From positions 124,001 through 188,000 of the forward strand of contig JARGSG010000042.1 of the NCBI GenBank assembly GCA_030374805.1: DNA of 64,000 bases, read 5' to 3'. Under the pieces are notes generated by a model that ran no database searches, was not told the origin of the DNA, and saw only the letters and a list, made by a program, of their open reading frames with translations. The DNA comes from Gracilaria gracilis. Lineage: Eukaryota > Rhodophyta > Florideophyceae > Gracilariales > Gracilariaceae. Of the stretch, positions 1 to 11,907 are shown in pieces. Each line of letters starts with the position of its first letter. Positions within the stretch are counted from its first letter, which is position 1. Position numbers and translations under genes: made by a program.

Positions 1-1244
1 CACTAGGTTGAGAATCTGCCGGGCAGATTTCTGGCCTTCTACTTCATCTTCAAGTTTAAGGCGGACGGTGGAAATCTTTTCCTCGTTCAGAGATGAAATT
101 ACATCGCCATGGCCATGGTATAAGCCTAAAGCAGCTGCATACTCGCTAACGGTCATATTGGAGACAATATCGCTAGTCGTAAAGCGCCCGAATACATCCA
201 CTCGACCCGTGGCCTCAATTGTGCAATGGGCTACAGGCTGGTCAAGAACCTCAGAGTTCTGATCACGCCGCAAATGAGGTACATCGTTTTGTGAAACGAG
301 CGCACCCTTGCCATCTTGCCTTTCAACATACCGTAGTCTATCGCCCTCAGCTTGGTTGTGCGCGTCATCTTTTTACCGACAACGTCTGCCACTACATATC
401 CATCAGAGCTTTCAACGTCGTCTCGATTACTATCGTCATCGTGAGACATGTTCTTTGATGAAATGCGCTTGTCAAGATCTTTTGCTGGATTCTCTAGCAA
501 GCCGTTGTCGTTACTCCTTTCACATACTAGAGCGACTGCTCGAATGGGATCAGGATCTTTCCGCATCGCACTGCAATTTCCCTCTTGGTCTGAAACGTTC
601 TTCTCAATATTAACTGGAAACTGCTTCATGGGATAGCTGGGTGGTTTCGCTTTACCAGTCCTTCCGTCCAACCCATCCCCGCTGCTTTGGTCTTCATCAA
701 CGAAATATGAGACTCAGTTTCGTCAGATGCCACACGCACCAACACGTTGTCTTCATTCTTCTCCAGTTCTGAAGTCTTGACTTCATGCTCATTTTCATCT
801 TCCTTTGACCGCCCTGCCCTTTTCCGCTTTCGAGTAGGCTGTTCCTTGGTCTCACTCTTCGCCTTCTCTGGTGACGGAGCCACATCTTCGGATCCCCCCG
901 TACAGCGTACGATTCACAGCCGAAGTAACTAACGTACGGACTTCGTCACAAGTCTCTTGAACTTCGGGAGATGCCACTATTGTCACAGTTTGATTCCGTT
1001 TGAATTCCTTTATCGAAGGCTTCATTGCTTTGATAATTTTAATGACATTCTGTTTCAGAAGATCATTGAGCAACCTTCTTAACACCTTAGGGTCAACTCT
1101 TTGCAAACCCGAGCCTTCAATTACCGCAACCTCCCTCCCCAAGCGGTAAACGGTGATATCGCGCACGCTGACGGCGGTGGCGTCGATCTCGACCAGAAGG
1201 TGGGTGTTGGCGGTGGACAGCATGGGCCCGGAGTCATCCAACAC
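1..1244 (-). pseudogene. Unrecognised protein gene, broken by G-run frameshifts, open at left edge
   Basis: Reading leftward, coding-like sequence passes through four frames: 1244-852, 883-626, 671-231, then an open frame from about 300 that runs off the window. The frames meet at runs of G (about 892, 685 and 312). One base fewer at the first and one more at the other two would give a single product of roughly 400 residues. The N-terminal ~110 residues look folded (LLVEIDATAVSVRDITVYRL). They are followed by a charged Lys/Glu/Ser-rich linker (TRKRKRAGRSK), consistent with a nuclear protein, and then by a second ordered stretch (DVFGRFTTSDIV). I recognise no family. The homopolymer breaks could be assembly errors rather than decay. 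The start is the first ATG of the upstream frame. Confidence 0.4.
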
Positions 1245-2441
1245 GTTTACTTGACGCTTGGAACGTTTGAAGGAGAATGGGCACTAAAAGAGCAGGGGCG
1301 GGTGGTAGGGTTGTTAGCAAAAAGCAAAGGAAAAATCAGGAAATGTCACGCGAGAGTTGTGTGACCGAACTTCAGATGAACCTCGTGTTCAGGGCCGCGT
1401 TCTTCGACATCAAAAAATTTATTGGGGGCCGAAAACATTTTTATCATTATCTCGTGACATGCCCACTTCCCGCGTCACACGTTACCTATTGCCTTTTGGG
1501 TTGAATACTGTGCAAGGTGGCAAGCTTGGACAACTGTCAAGCCTAAAACTCATTGCATTCATGCATAACTCCGGTCTTACTCGCCTCAAAAGTCACTAGA
1601 CTCTCTTACGTGCACCACTGCTGCCAAACTATGTCAGACAGTCTCACTGACACCTCAGCCAAGCACGTGTACACGTAACAAATTACAAGCAACCCGCCAC
1701 TGGGCGCAACCCTAAATAAGTTATGTCTACGCCGTAGACTACTATCCAGCAGTCCACGTTTCGCGCCATACGAATTTGTTGTTTAGGGTAAGGTTCATAA
1801 AAATGCGCCAAAAAAACTCTCCACTGCGCTCCTCACCAAGCGCCGGCACTCTCCCCAACGCACTCCTAGCAATTCGTACATCTCCCGCACATTCATATAG
1901 TTACGCGCGTCGCTATCTTGCCGGCTTCTTCCTTTAACAAACGCTCGTTTTCCATTCAAAAGCCATTAATTTGCCGTATCTCTACATGTTCTTGCTGCTG
2001 GCTTCACCATATACTACCCCGAATCTCTTTGTGCTGTCTGTTGCATCTGTTTTTCGTCTTTCAGCCAACACGGTGAAGTTTGCGTTTTTCACCCCCCAAG
2101 TAGCGTCATAACCCCGCTGCCTCCACCCGACTAAAGCTTTTCATCTTTTCGAGAGTCTTTCTCGCCTCCGTTTGTCTTGCCTCGCTGTCGTTTGCCGCCT
2201 AAATTTCGAAGCGCATGCGTCACGTTTTGCGCACACATAGGCTGGGCTACGCTGCATCGGTTGCTGCGAGCTGACTTTCCACAAAACATCCTCCGCTACG
2301 GCTTAATTCGCTTCATCTGAATTCTAAAAAGTACATCGCAACACCAACTGTAGGGCGTTGCAGCGTTTAAGACGGTGCGAACCAGGTGGGGATCCAAACC
2401 GCTGACAGCAGCTTAAGATTGGCGTTCTGGCCGTTTTTAAT
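1245..2441. other. Intergenic, no gene seen
   Basis: Between the divergent left-edge gene and the hAT element I see only short open frames without family resemblance. It must hold the upstream region of the left gene and the 5' end of the hAT element. I could not find a convincing terminal inverted repeat or 8-bp target duplication by eye. Confidence 0.5.
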
Positions 2442-4784
2442 ATGTCTACACCGCAGGTTTCGCAAAGCTCTCTCCCCACCTCATCGGAACAACGAGCCGG
2501 AAGGAAGAAGAGTTGGGGGATGCTGGATTGCTTCGCGCTGGAGCAATGCTCTGATTCCACGCCCACAAACCCACGCAACCGCACAGTATGCATTTACTGC
2601 GCCTTCACGTCCTACGCCGCTACTCCGAACGCCACACAGCTTGGAAAGCATCTTTTGAAATGCTCCAAGACGCCAAAGGATGTCAAGGTACGCCTTATTG
2701 GAGAAAAAGCGTTTTCTAAATACCATAGGGAAGCAAGTAGCTCCCTGTGTTTCGGAGTCCCCCAAACCCCACTCCAGTCCCGTAAACGACAAAAGTTAAA
2801 AGACAGTCGTGGTTCTAATGAAACGCAGAAGCCCGGACGGAATGGGAAGAGCGGTGAGGCAAAGATGGCCGAGAGTGAAGACAGTATGGACTCTTATGAT
2901 TGTCGCACAATCTTAAACGATCTTCTGACGCGGCTTATTGTGAACCATATGCTACCTTTTTCTGTTTTGACGCGGCAGGAGGGTAAGAATGAACTTTTCG
3001 AGATTGTCAAACTGTTACGGCTAGCAATGGCAGAACAGTTCCCAACGCCAGCGAGATTCTCTCGTAATAATCTTGATGCATACTATAATCGGATGCTTAC
3101 CCGTGTCAAAAGTTCAATTGCGCTGTCTTTCTCGAAGGGTTATGGAACTCTAATATTCGATGGCTGGACGGATATTAACTCTGAGAGTGTGGTCAACGTT
3201 CTGTTATCCATCACAGGAATTGAGCGCACAAGACGAACCTACTTTCTACGGTCAATCTACACTGGGTCTGAGCGTATTGGGGCGGAGTTTTATGCGAGAA
3301 TCGTCACCAGCGTGATGGCAGAGTTCGGGGATATGCAGAAGATTTGCGCTGTTACAAGTGACAACACAAGTGCATGCGTCAAGGCCAAAGAACAAATTTC
3401 TGCTCAGTACAACTTTATACAACCCTGCCAGGATCAGACACACTTGGCAAATCTTTTAATGGAAGATATCGGTAAGCTTCCTTGGATTGCAGACGTTCTG
3501 AAGACTGTTACTACAATTGTAACCGACCTTCGAAATCGACCAAAGCTTTACAATCGCTTTAAAGAATTGCGGGACAGCCACAACATTGCCCTCCGCAACA
3601 GTGGTTATTTAGCCACTTCAGAAGAGGTCGATGACTATGGACGCGTTCTGCCGCCAAAAACCGCGGTTCTACCTGTCAAAATGGCGTCCACCCGTTTTGC
3701 TAGTTCCGAGGCCATGCTGAAGTCGTTTTTGCGCGGAAAGGAAGTGTATAAAGCGTTAGTGGAATGACATGATTTTGCTGCTAATCTCTATGGCGCACGC
3801 AGTGGTTCACGTCGTTCTCTCTTTGTCTACTCCGTTCAGGATGAGTCTTTGTATAGGAAGTGTTCTGATGTTTACCATATTTTACGGATTGTCCGTCAAT
3901 ATCTACGCATCTTTGATGACGAAGGTTCTTCGATTTCTGAAGTATATCCGGCAACCGTCGAGTTGAAGAACCTTCTTTTACAATTACCGACAACAGAGTA
4001 CTTCACCCGAGCGAGAAAGGAGAGCGTTCTACACATTTATCGCCGCAGACTTGAGGGCACAAACCGAAGGATTCCACTTGTTAAAGATATTCACTACGTA
4101 GCTTTTTGTCTGGATGTTCGAAGTGCTGGTGCAAACGTGCATCAATTCAATTCTTATGTGCTGAAATCCATTCGCTGGTTTGTAAGCTCTGATGCATTTC
4201 CCGCTGCGGAAAAATTGGAAAGCAAAGGTGGCGAGGAGGCCGCGGTACATGGTTTATTCGAGGACTACAAGTTGACCCGATTAATGTGGTCAAGTTGTCT
4301 TGGTGACGAGAATGAGCGCAATGTGTTGTTGGCGTACAGCAATATATCTATTGTGTATTGGATTGAGATGAGAAACAAGCCACTACTACGTGCATTTGCA
4401 GTTAGGATTCTCTCCATCAGTCCCTCTTCCTCGAGTGTTGAGAGAAGTTTCAGCATTCAAGGGCGCATAAGGACGCCAATAAGAAACCGACTGCATCCTA
4501 ACAAAGTCAAGAATCTTATGTTCTGTGCTTGCAACCATTTGCTGTTGTCCCCAAGAACTGTTCGTAGTCGCAAGAAGCAGTGGAAGTACCTTCCGAGTAC
4601 TAATTCTGATTCGGGAGAGGGTAATGGTGGGCTCAGCATTCCAGAGGCATCGTTTTTTGGGGCGGGAGAAGTTTCGGACGATGAGGAGCGAGACGGTCAT
4701 GGAGAAGCAAACTGGGAGGATGTGAACGATGCCACAATGGCTTTTCTAGATATTGCAGAGCTAGACAAGCTCCTTGCCACATAA
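2442..4784 (+). pseudogene. hAT-family transposase with BED zinc finger, one in-frame stop
   Basis: The product would be a cut-and-paste hAT transposase of about 780 residues, a normal length. From the N-terminus there is a BED-type zinc finger (CIYCAF with later H and C around residues 45-75), a basic linker, a DUF659/RNase H-like core (LIFDGWTDINSESVVN) and the C-terminal hAT dimerisation region (SPSSSSVERSFSIQGRI). The reading frame is continuous throughout except for TGA at 3765-3767, where the context (VYKALVE-stop-HDFAANLYG) suggests a lost Trp. No second frame is needed. An acidic tail follows the dimerisation domain. Loss of function is inferred from the stop. TIRs and target duplication were not identified. 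Confidence 0.85.
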
Positions 4785-4979
4785 AGATTATTGTACCGCA
4801 TTCCTTGCGACTCTTTCCATTTTGAAACTCTCTTCTTCTTCTTCTTTGGTCCGAGGTCAGGGGACACCATTTCCTTTGCCAAATATCGAACAGCCTGGAT
4901 TGGAATGGCATTCAATCGAGTCAAAATTTTCTTTCTCTATCTGTCTTCTATACCGGCACAACTTCCTGTAGTGAACCTT

Positions 4980-5694
4980 CTAACCATTCTCATCCAACTC
5001 CAGGAGAACAGCAGCAGCTCGCACACCACACGCATCCCAAACATTTCCCGTGGATCTTGACACCACTTCCCACCGAATCTCATGAAGCATTCCGACGAGC
5101 ACCTTGTCATTCTGTCGATGAACTTCGTGTAGACAATACGTCTTTGTTATGCCACTTTTCCAAGCTGTTGCTTCAAATGAGAAGTATTTTTCATTCAAGA
5201 GCTGGTGACGGTAGTAAGAGTAAGTAACATAAGGCAGTTGAAAGAAATCCCCGCAAAACAATCACCTGTAATCCACCGAACAACGGTGGTCTCGAATGGT
5301 TATCTTCATGACCTGAGAGGCAGGGGTTATTTATCTTTGACCGTCCTCGAGAACACTTTATATCTTGATCACCGTCCCATGCGCACGCATGAGTTCAATT
5401 TTGTCAAAGAGGAAAGACTCGATCATGGACACCTCATCAATAACCAGAGCATCAAGTCCTTTCAAACGCTCCCTAAGTTGACGATCACGAAGAGCACGTC
5501 TTCTGAGTGTTCCTTCTGGATCCATTTCCTGCTGGGCCAGAAGGAGGTCTAGCCCTTTTATCTTCTTCCATGGGCATGCACAATACCGAGTCATGCACAA
5601 TGCTGAGATATCTGAAGCATGCTACGCATTCTTTCGTCATACCAGGCCATTTTTTCAGTACGTGAAGCAATCCAAACGCAGTTTTGGCATTCAA
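4980..5694 (-). pseudogene. PIF1-like helicase remnant
   Basis: Reading leftward, the frame 5600-5358 carries helicase motif II (LDALVIDEVSMIESFLFDKI) and the frame 5261-4980 carries motif III (FCGDFFQLP) followed by a segment resembling the PIF1 motif around HRQNDKVLVGMLHEIR. The two are separated by about 95 bases with stops, and an overlapping frame to 5694 precedes them. PIF1 helicases unwind DNA in nuclei and mitochondria, and related helicases occur in Helitrons. No Walker A motif or Rep domain is visible, so this is a core fragment and I cannot assign it to a Helitron. Confidence 0.7.
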
Positions 5695-6155
5695 ATGTGC
5701 TTTCGTCCCGGTGCAACTAATTCTTCGTCAGCTGCCGCAAGCCAACTGTGAGCACCACAGACACGACCAACATGGACCCCATGATTCTCAACAAGCGCGG
5801 GTTCTGGTCCAATATCCACATGCTCAAAAGGTACGCGAGCGCACTTGAAGTTGTAAATAATGATACTTTCCCCAGCCTTGCAAAACTGAAGGCCTTTGTT
5901 TATGCAGCACTGCGCGACGTATTCTCCCAAAGAGCCAATGATTACAAGTAAAACACCTGCGTGGTTATGTGCAATTTGATGAAGGGCTTCTCTATCACCA
6001 TAGAACGCAGTAATAGGAACCTCGACTGCCCCGAGGGCAAAGACTGAAATCATGAAGTGCACGCTCGTGTCCATGCCACACAGATACAGTTCTACCAAGG
6101 GTATTGCCATATGACTTCGGCTTTCTTGCTGGCCCCAAAACTTGTTCATCATCAT
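5691..6155 (-). pseudogene. Possible AMP-binding (acyl-CoA synthetase-like) fragment
   Basis: A 154-residue open frame contains FALGAVEVPITAF followed by an Ala/His-rich helix and a hydrophobic strand (GVLLVIIGS). This resembles the N-terminal part of adenylate-forming enzymes such as long-chain acyl-CoA synthetases, which activate fatty acids with ATP and CoA. The AMP-binding loop and the C-terminal domain are absent. It abuts the PIF1 remnant on the same strand, so it may be a chance neighbour or part of a larger scrambled relic. Family assignment rests on one motif and is tentative. Confidence 0.3.
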
Positions 6156-6447
6156 TCCCGCGAAAAGACTGCATATAAGTTGTCAGAGCTCCGGTTTGGC
6201 CGTGTCTTGTCGCTGATGGGAAAAATGAATAGCGCCACGGGGAATTACAGCACTAGGTCTGGACAATCCCTCTTACCACCGAAGTGGCCCCTCAATTCTG
6301 TCATTCCGTGTGGTGGTGGTTACAGCAAAGCACGTCAACCACCTGGACATAGATCCCCACACGTGTATTGGACAGGTCAATGACAGGCTGTCTGTCGATT
6401 GGGTCGGCTTTTATACCTGACTGTTTAGGGGAGCACACTGGTGGTCT

Positions 6448-8861
6448 GTGGTTCGATTCCAGGACAAGGCTTTAGTGAGTGTCCCTTTCTCTCCTTTGCA
6501 ACCTTGCCGACAAGACAACTTCCTCCCCTCATCCCACAGATGGAACTGCTTTATCTGTCACACTTCGTGCTATCTTATACATAGGACAAAAAGCCCCCGC
6601 TACGAAGCCACTCGTGATGCATATTCGCGAGCGTTACCAACCTTGATGCCTGTTCTTCATACCGCCATCTTTGAACCGAGGTTTTACATGCTGGAATCCT
6701 GTTCTACAACAGATGATACTTCTGAGAAAACAGATTTCATCGGTACATCTGTTCTTTCTGTTCGCTCACATGCGGTACGCGTCCTCATCTACCTAGCCGA
6801 GATGGTCTCCAGACCTCTGGCGCAGTACTGGATTCAGTTATTGCCTTCACGCCCAGGGGTACCAAACACAAACTCTACTCGCGATAACCATGCAACTATC
6901 CTTCTGTACGACTCGCAAACAGAAGTGAGATCCCTAGCGGTGACTGCAGTTACTGCCCTTATCGCGTCTAGCAAAACATTCATTCAAAACTCGTTTATTG
7001 TTTCAAAGCAGACCTCCGCAGCTTTCACGCCATCCAGTTCTTGTCTCCTGAACTGTTGCAGAGCTTTGTTTTCGGTTTTGTCGAGTGTTATACCAAAAGA
7101 ATCGAACGGGGTGATAGTTGCGAAGTTAGGTCGTCTCACGGCACACAGTTGTTCTCCGCAATTCCCACGCCCGCAATGACAGCACCCTCCGTACAGGCCT
7201 TACTGCAATCGCTTCTTCGAAGAGCCCTCGATCAAACCGGAACTGATATGACGTCCCGTGCTGCATGTGCCAGTGCTCTGGCCAACGCACTTTCATGCTC
7301 TGTTTCTATATTAGAACCAAACTTCCTCACCTGAGTTGCATCGCAAATATCGGGGTCACTGCACCCAAACCAACCGGTTGCGGAACTACTGGTTGCCTTT
7401 CGCTCGCTGGTTCACATGAGGTGCGACTTTTTCTCATGTGTTTGGATCACAATCAAAGGACATCTGCAGGATATGAACGCAACTTCTGAGGTTGCTTTAC
7501 ATAAGGTTCGCGTGTTCTCTACTTTCCTTACTTCCTGTTTACAAGATCAGCAATCGAGTGCGAAAGGATACGACATAGCTGAATATGTACCGCTCGTGAT
7601 CGATGTTTATCACACTCTCGTTAAAAGTAGTATTGAAAGCTATGACCGAGTGTTGCGAACCTGTGCAGTTGCCGTTGTTCAATCACTGTTCCAAGTTCAC
7701 GCAGTGACTCTCTCTTTTGCTCCACCTCACAATTGCGATGAGGATATTGATACTCTCGCTAAAGATGCCGCCCACAAGATGAAGCACTTTATCATGCTTC
7801 GGGATGGTCAAGTACTTGCGGCGTGTGTGCGAGCAATCGCTTATGCTCATCTCGACGTGGAACCGAATTTTGCAAAGGATACCTTAGCACTGATGTGCAA
7901 TGTATTAGAACATCCTGAGAACAGCGGAGCACAGGTAACAAAGTTCTGCATGTCTTCCATGACACAAATGATGGAAAACTTGATAAAGCAATTCCCTCAT
8001 CTGGTTACAGACGACGTTCTGCATATCATTACCAAAGGAAACAACTTCGCCATCAAAGTTCTAAGAGAGTCAAGCGGCCTTAGAGCTGCCTCGGCCGTCA
8101 ATTCATCATCGGACCGTGCAAGAGAAGAAGCAAACAAGACGGCTGCAGTTGGTCTGATTGCCTGTAACATAATTGTACAGAAGAGCTTTGAACAGAAGAG
8201 CTTCAATCCGAAAGAGTTTCCCTTGGAGATAGAGTCAGAGATACAGCTTCTTCGTCAGCTGCTTGAAAGCAATACAGAATCTCTGAACCTTCGGTGCTGC
8301 GCCTGTAGAGCATTGGGGCGAGTTGTGATATTTCAGTCAGGTGGGTTGGGTGAAAATATTGACGTCGTACTCCGCGACATGATTGCAACCATGAGCCCCA
8401 TGAACAATGTTCGTCTGCAAATATGCTCAGCGAGCTCTATGATCCAAATCATGAAGTGCTCTAAGACGGAGGATACCCTTTTCGAAATTCTCCAGAACAG
8501 TATTAGTTGTTATCTTGCGGTGATGTGCCTGGCGAAAAGCGGTGGTCTCGCGCCGAAGCTTTGAAGTCAGCTGAGTACTCTTCAGAACCTGATTGGAGAA
8601 CTCATCTTCACAGTGTTTCAAAGGGCGTCCAAGAAGTTCCTTGCCGAAGTGAGAAGCAAATGGGATCCTCATTGGGAGCCAAAGATTCTGATTGCATGCG
8701 TATCATCATATCTATCTCTCCCAAAGTACGTGACATACGAAAGTGAAAGCGACTCCGACAAGGTCGTACAATCCCTTTCGGTTGCTCAGCGTGATGTCAT
8801 GCACATTATCGTTCAACTGATAAGCTCACTGAGGAAAGCCGAACAAGATGTCTCTGGGTAA
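6448..8861 (+). pseudogene. HEAT-repeat protein, HEATR6/DUF4042-like, broken
   Basis: The product is predominantly helical. The N-terminal region resembles the DUF4042 segment of HEATR6-type proteins: SHAVRVLIYLAEMV, then LLYDSQTEVRSLAVTAVTAL and a helix beginning IASSKTFIQ. The first frame runs to about 7010. A second frame (about 7000-8861) then continues with further helical repeats (LRDGQVLAACVRAIAYAHL; ESLNLRCCACRALGRVVIF) and is interrupted only by TGA at 7332-7334 and TGA at 8562-8564. The frame change near 7000 could be a frameshift or a missed intron. Role is not well defined in the family (protein scaffold). No membrane segment or signal is seen. Confidence 0.6.
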
Positions 8862-9422
8862 CGAGAATTGCGTTACTGCTCTTCATGGCAGACGTCATTG
8901 TCCGTCTTCGAGAGTGGTGTTGAGGCCTGAGACGGGCCCATTCAACAAGACTTATTTGGAGAACTCCGGCCCCTGTTCGCTTATGTGTTTGGAAATTTTG
9001 TCACAAGGCTTTTTTAGTCACCCTGTCTGGTGCTCCTTGTTTATGATCATAACACCGTACTGGTGTTAGGAACGGACATTCATTGAAGCTGATTGCTGTG
9101 TCTATCATCTCGTATATCCACAGCCATTATGGAGTAATAGTCTAGCTAGCACGCAGCTTTGGAGACGGCCATGGTTCTTTGCTTAACAAGTGACAATATA
9201 CGCAATACATGCGCGCACAGCAGCTTGCCGATGGGCACCAACTCGACAGGACTTTTTGAAGATCTTCGATTACCACGGTATCTTGATCATAGTCCGTATC
9301 AAAAACCAAGCATATACGAAATAGAATGTGGCGTGCGACACTGCCTGTCCTTTTGCCGCGCGGAAGATCAAGATCTAAGTTTTCATTTCATGACTTTACT
9401 TGTTCCTACATTGCGGTCCTAG
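8862..9422. other. Gap between HEAT and AIF genes
   Basis: An 87-codon frame (9159-9422) runs up to the AIF-like frame but has no family resemblance. The presumed promoter or 5' exon of the AIF-like gene lies here. Nothing else is recognised. Confidence 0.4.
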
Positions 9423-11248
9423 GTGGGTCTCAGTGTAATTGGGACCGGTTTCGCTGCAGCTGAGCATGTGGGGTCAAATCAACCAACGACACACCCGGCG
9501 CGGAACGATTATGAATATCTCATCTGTGGAGGAAGCGTAGCGGCCCAAGAAGCGCTAAAGACCTTTGTGCATCAAAAACAAGCGCATGATCTCATTCTCG
9601 TGTCGCCAGAGTTGAGAAGCCATCACGCTATGCCAAAAACTGGGTGGGCGCAAATGATATGCGAAACAGCGGTGGAAGACAGCCTCTTCTCTATGGTCAT
9701 GAAGAAGATACCGTTTATCCAATCTTCATCTCAAGAACCCGAACTTCTCATAGGACCAAGCGTTAAATCGATTAATGCAACGAATCGCACTGCAACGCTT
9801 GACAATGGAGATAAGATTTCTTTTAAGCGATGTCTTATTGCAGTTGGCAGCACAATGCCTGCCATTCCGATTGGAAAAGTTGTATCCCGTGACGCAGAGC
9901 GCCTCGTCAGTGGTGCCCAGAGTGTTTGTGATTGGGGACGAATTGATGAGGTGTTACAACAGAACCCTCGTCTACAAAGTGCAACAGGTGTTGATCGCGC
10001 CCACATGACTGTGGTTAGCGATTGTTGGATGTCCCCAATAGTTGGTGCTAGCTTGATAGCACAGGGAGCCGACGTAACATTTTCATACTCAGAACCATCA
10101 TTTCTAGCTCGATATCTCCCCTGGTATGTATCACAATACATTATTGCAAGATTGTCTTGGCAAAGCGACGGAGGGATAGATTCTTTATCTTATTCAAAGG
10201 TAAGATATGTTGTAGCTAGAAAAGCTCTTGGCGATGCGTTGGTGGTATCGAGGCCGAGGTGCACATCGGTACTGTCTTTGATTCATTCTCAATTATAGAC
10301 TTCCGGACTGATCACGTAGTATTTGCTCCAACGATAACATCAAACATACCGATTGAAGCACCAAACCTGTCTCGTGGGGTAGGAGGATTTAAAGCCAATG
10401 CCGAGCTAGCGCTGGCGAGCGACATTTATGTAGCTGGGTCAGCAGTTGAATTGAGTTTCTCGGCAGCACAATCACATATAGCGCGGTGGAGCTCAGATTA
10501 CGCACGTTCTACAGGACGTCATGCTGCATTGAATATGATGGGTGAAACAGAACCATTTACTCCGCCCCCCGTAACAACCATATATCTTAGTCTAGTGAAT
10601 CTAACGGTGCATGTGCTTGCCAATGTCGATGGATCAAACGAGTCGTTTGGGTACTTTTCTCGAACAAAGCACAAGAGCGAAGACACCTGTGGAGGACAGC
10701 TGGAAGTTGGGGCTGTAATCTACGTCACGCCCGTTCCATTGAGCCACAGAGGGGCAGCTCAAGAGCTCCGTATAACTGGCATTGCCCTTTAGGAGGGGTC
10801 ATTGTCTGTCAAAATTAACGATGTTGAAGCTGCCAAGATAGAGGCGGCAAAGATGCTGGGTTTAGAACCAATGAGCCGGCCAGAACTGGAACAAGTCATG
10901 GACAGCTTTGCGACGAATCATTTGGGAATCTCTATGACTGGAAAAGAAGGAAAGAAGCCAGAGTCGGAACATAGCACCAATGAAATTGATTATCTTCATG
11001 AAGCCAGTGAAGAGAGCGAAGTACAGCACGGCCATGACATGCATTCGAAGCTGCGTTCCCCAGTGCACATACCACCATCTGGAATTCTTTGGAGACGTCA
11101 TAAGCCTGCAAGGACGAATAGAATAAGGGACAGTGAATTTCTGTGGGTTGAGAATGAAACTGTGGGTGTAGTATCACCAAAAACAAAAGGGGAGCGAATG
11201 TCGAAAGCGTATTCAGAGTTGTTACGCAAAAGTGCTGGCCGAACTTGA
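9423..11248 (+). pseudogene. Apoptosis-inducing factor (AIFM1-like) flavoprotein oxidoreductase, interrupted
   Basis: AIF is a mitochondrial FAD/NADH oxidoreductase involved in respiratory-complex biogenesis. Evidence: an N-terminal dinucleotide-binding segment (YEYLICGGSVAAQEAL), the mid-domain (LIAVGSTMPAIPI), a C-terminal FAD-closing segment (GGFKANAELALASDIYVAGS) and the AIF-specific tail with ITGIAL and INDVEAAKIEAAKMLGLE. Frame 1 runs to about 10250 and a second frame covers 10259-11248. A GTAAGA near 10200 could be a 5' splice site, so this shift may be an intron. The second frame has TAG at 10790-10792, exactly where the family usually has Trp. The strong pyrimidine tract before that TAG could alternatively be a 3' splice site. 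The first Gly motif (CGGSVA) is somewhat degenerate. Confidence 0.75.
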
Positions 11249-11264
11249 TTCTCATGAGAAGGCT

Positions 11265-11487
11265 GATCTCTCTCTCTCTCATTTATGAAACGCGTACGTG
11301 AATTACTCGTACGCGGGGGTATGCTAAGAACCCCAACAGCCTATAACACTTATCTCTACACCGTAGCCACAAACCACAAATCAGTAGCCGTGCTACACTC
11401 ACGGGGCTATAATATGGTACAAAGAAAGTATTAGGGACCTAAGGTTTTTTCGACCGCAGAAGCGTTTCGTTTGCGACGATGATCGCC
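11265..11487. repeat. Dispersed ~220 bp repeat, copy 1
   Basis: This begins in a CT run followed by atttatgaaacgc and ends near gtttcgtttgcgacg. It is clearly the same sequence as 49323-49546, in the same orientation and about 80 percent alike by eye. Both copies hold an internal imperfect inverted repeat around GCGTACG/CGTACGC and share accgtagccaca. No coding frame or Pol III boxes are seen. It lies directly downstream of the AIF-like gene. Confidence 0.85.
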
Positions 11488-11764
11488 TTCTTCTTCACTG
11501 AACCTCTCCATTCAACCTCTAGAGCTCGATCTGATCAGTTACAAGCCGCGGATTCTACTTTCGTAGAACATTTTGTTTTCCAGATAAAGAAAGGGCAAGG
11601 GCTGATCTCGAACATATCTCTGCTACTAGCTAGAACAGACACACGTCTAGCTAGAGTTAGTACCGTTCCTCCATCATCTGTTGCCCCTAAAGTATGCTTA
11701 GAGGGTGGCTCCGACAAATATATACATTTACATTTACATTATAGTTAGGTGAAATCCAGTGAGA

Positions 11765-11765
<1 letters not shown>

Positions 11766-11823
<58 letters not shown>

Positions 11824-11850
11824 ATAGTTGTAGTTGTTGTTGTTGTTGTA
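11766..11850 (+). repeat. (AGT)n microsatellite grading into (GTT)n
   Basis: About 19 uninterrupted trinucleotide units followed by a shorter GTT tract. Long poly-Val or poly-Leu frames through it are artefacts of the repeat. Confidence 0.95.
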
Positions 11851-11907
11851 CATCGTCATCCAAAACCTGCAATCATTCCGGAAAAGGTGGACGCACAAAT
11901 GACCAAG

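Noticed and set aside
6435-6475. T-loop-like ggttcgattcc
   Set aside because: The flanking bases do not form a five-pair T-stem and no D or anticodon arms precede it.
10199-10260. Intron at the AIF frame change
   Set aside because: A good GTAAGA donor exists, but I could not choose an acceptor that restores the family sequence, so it is not listed as a feature.
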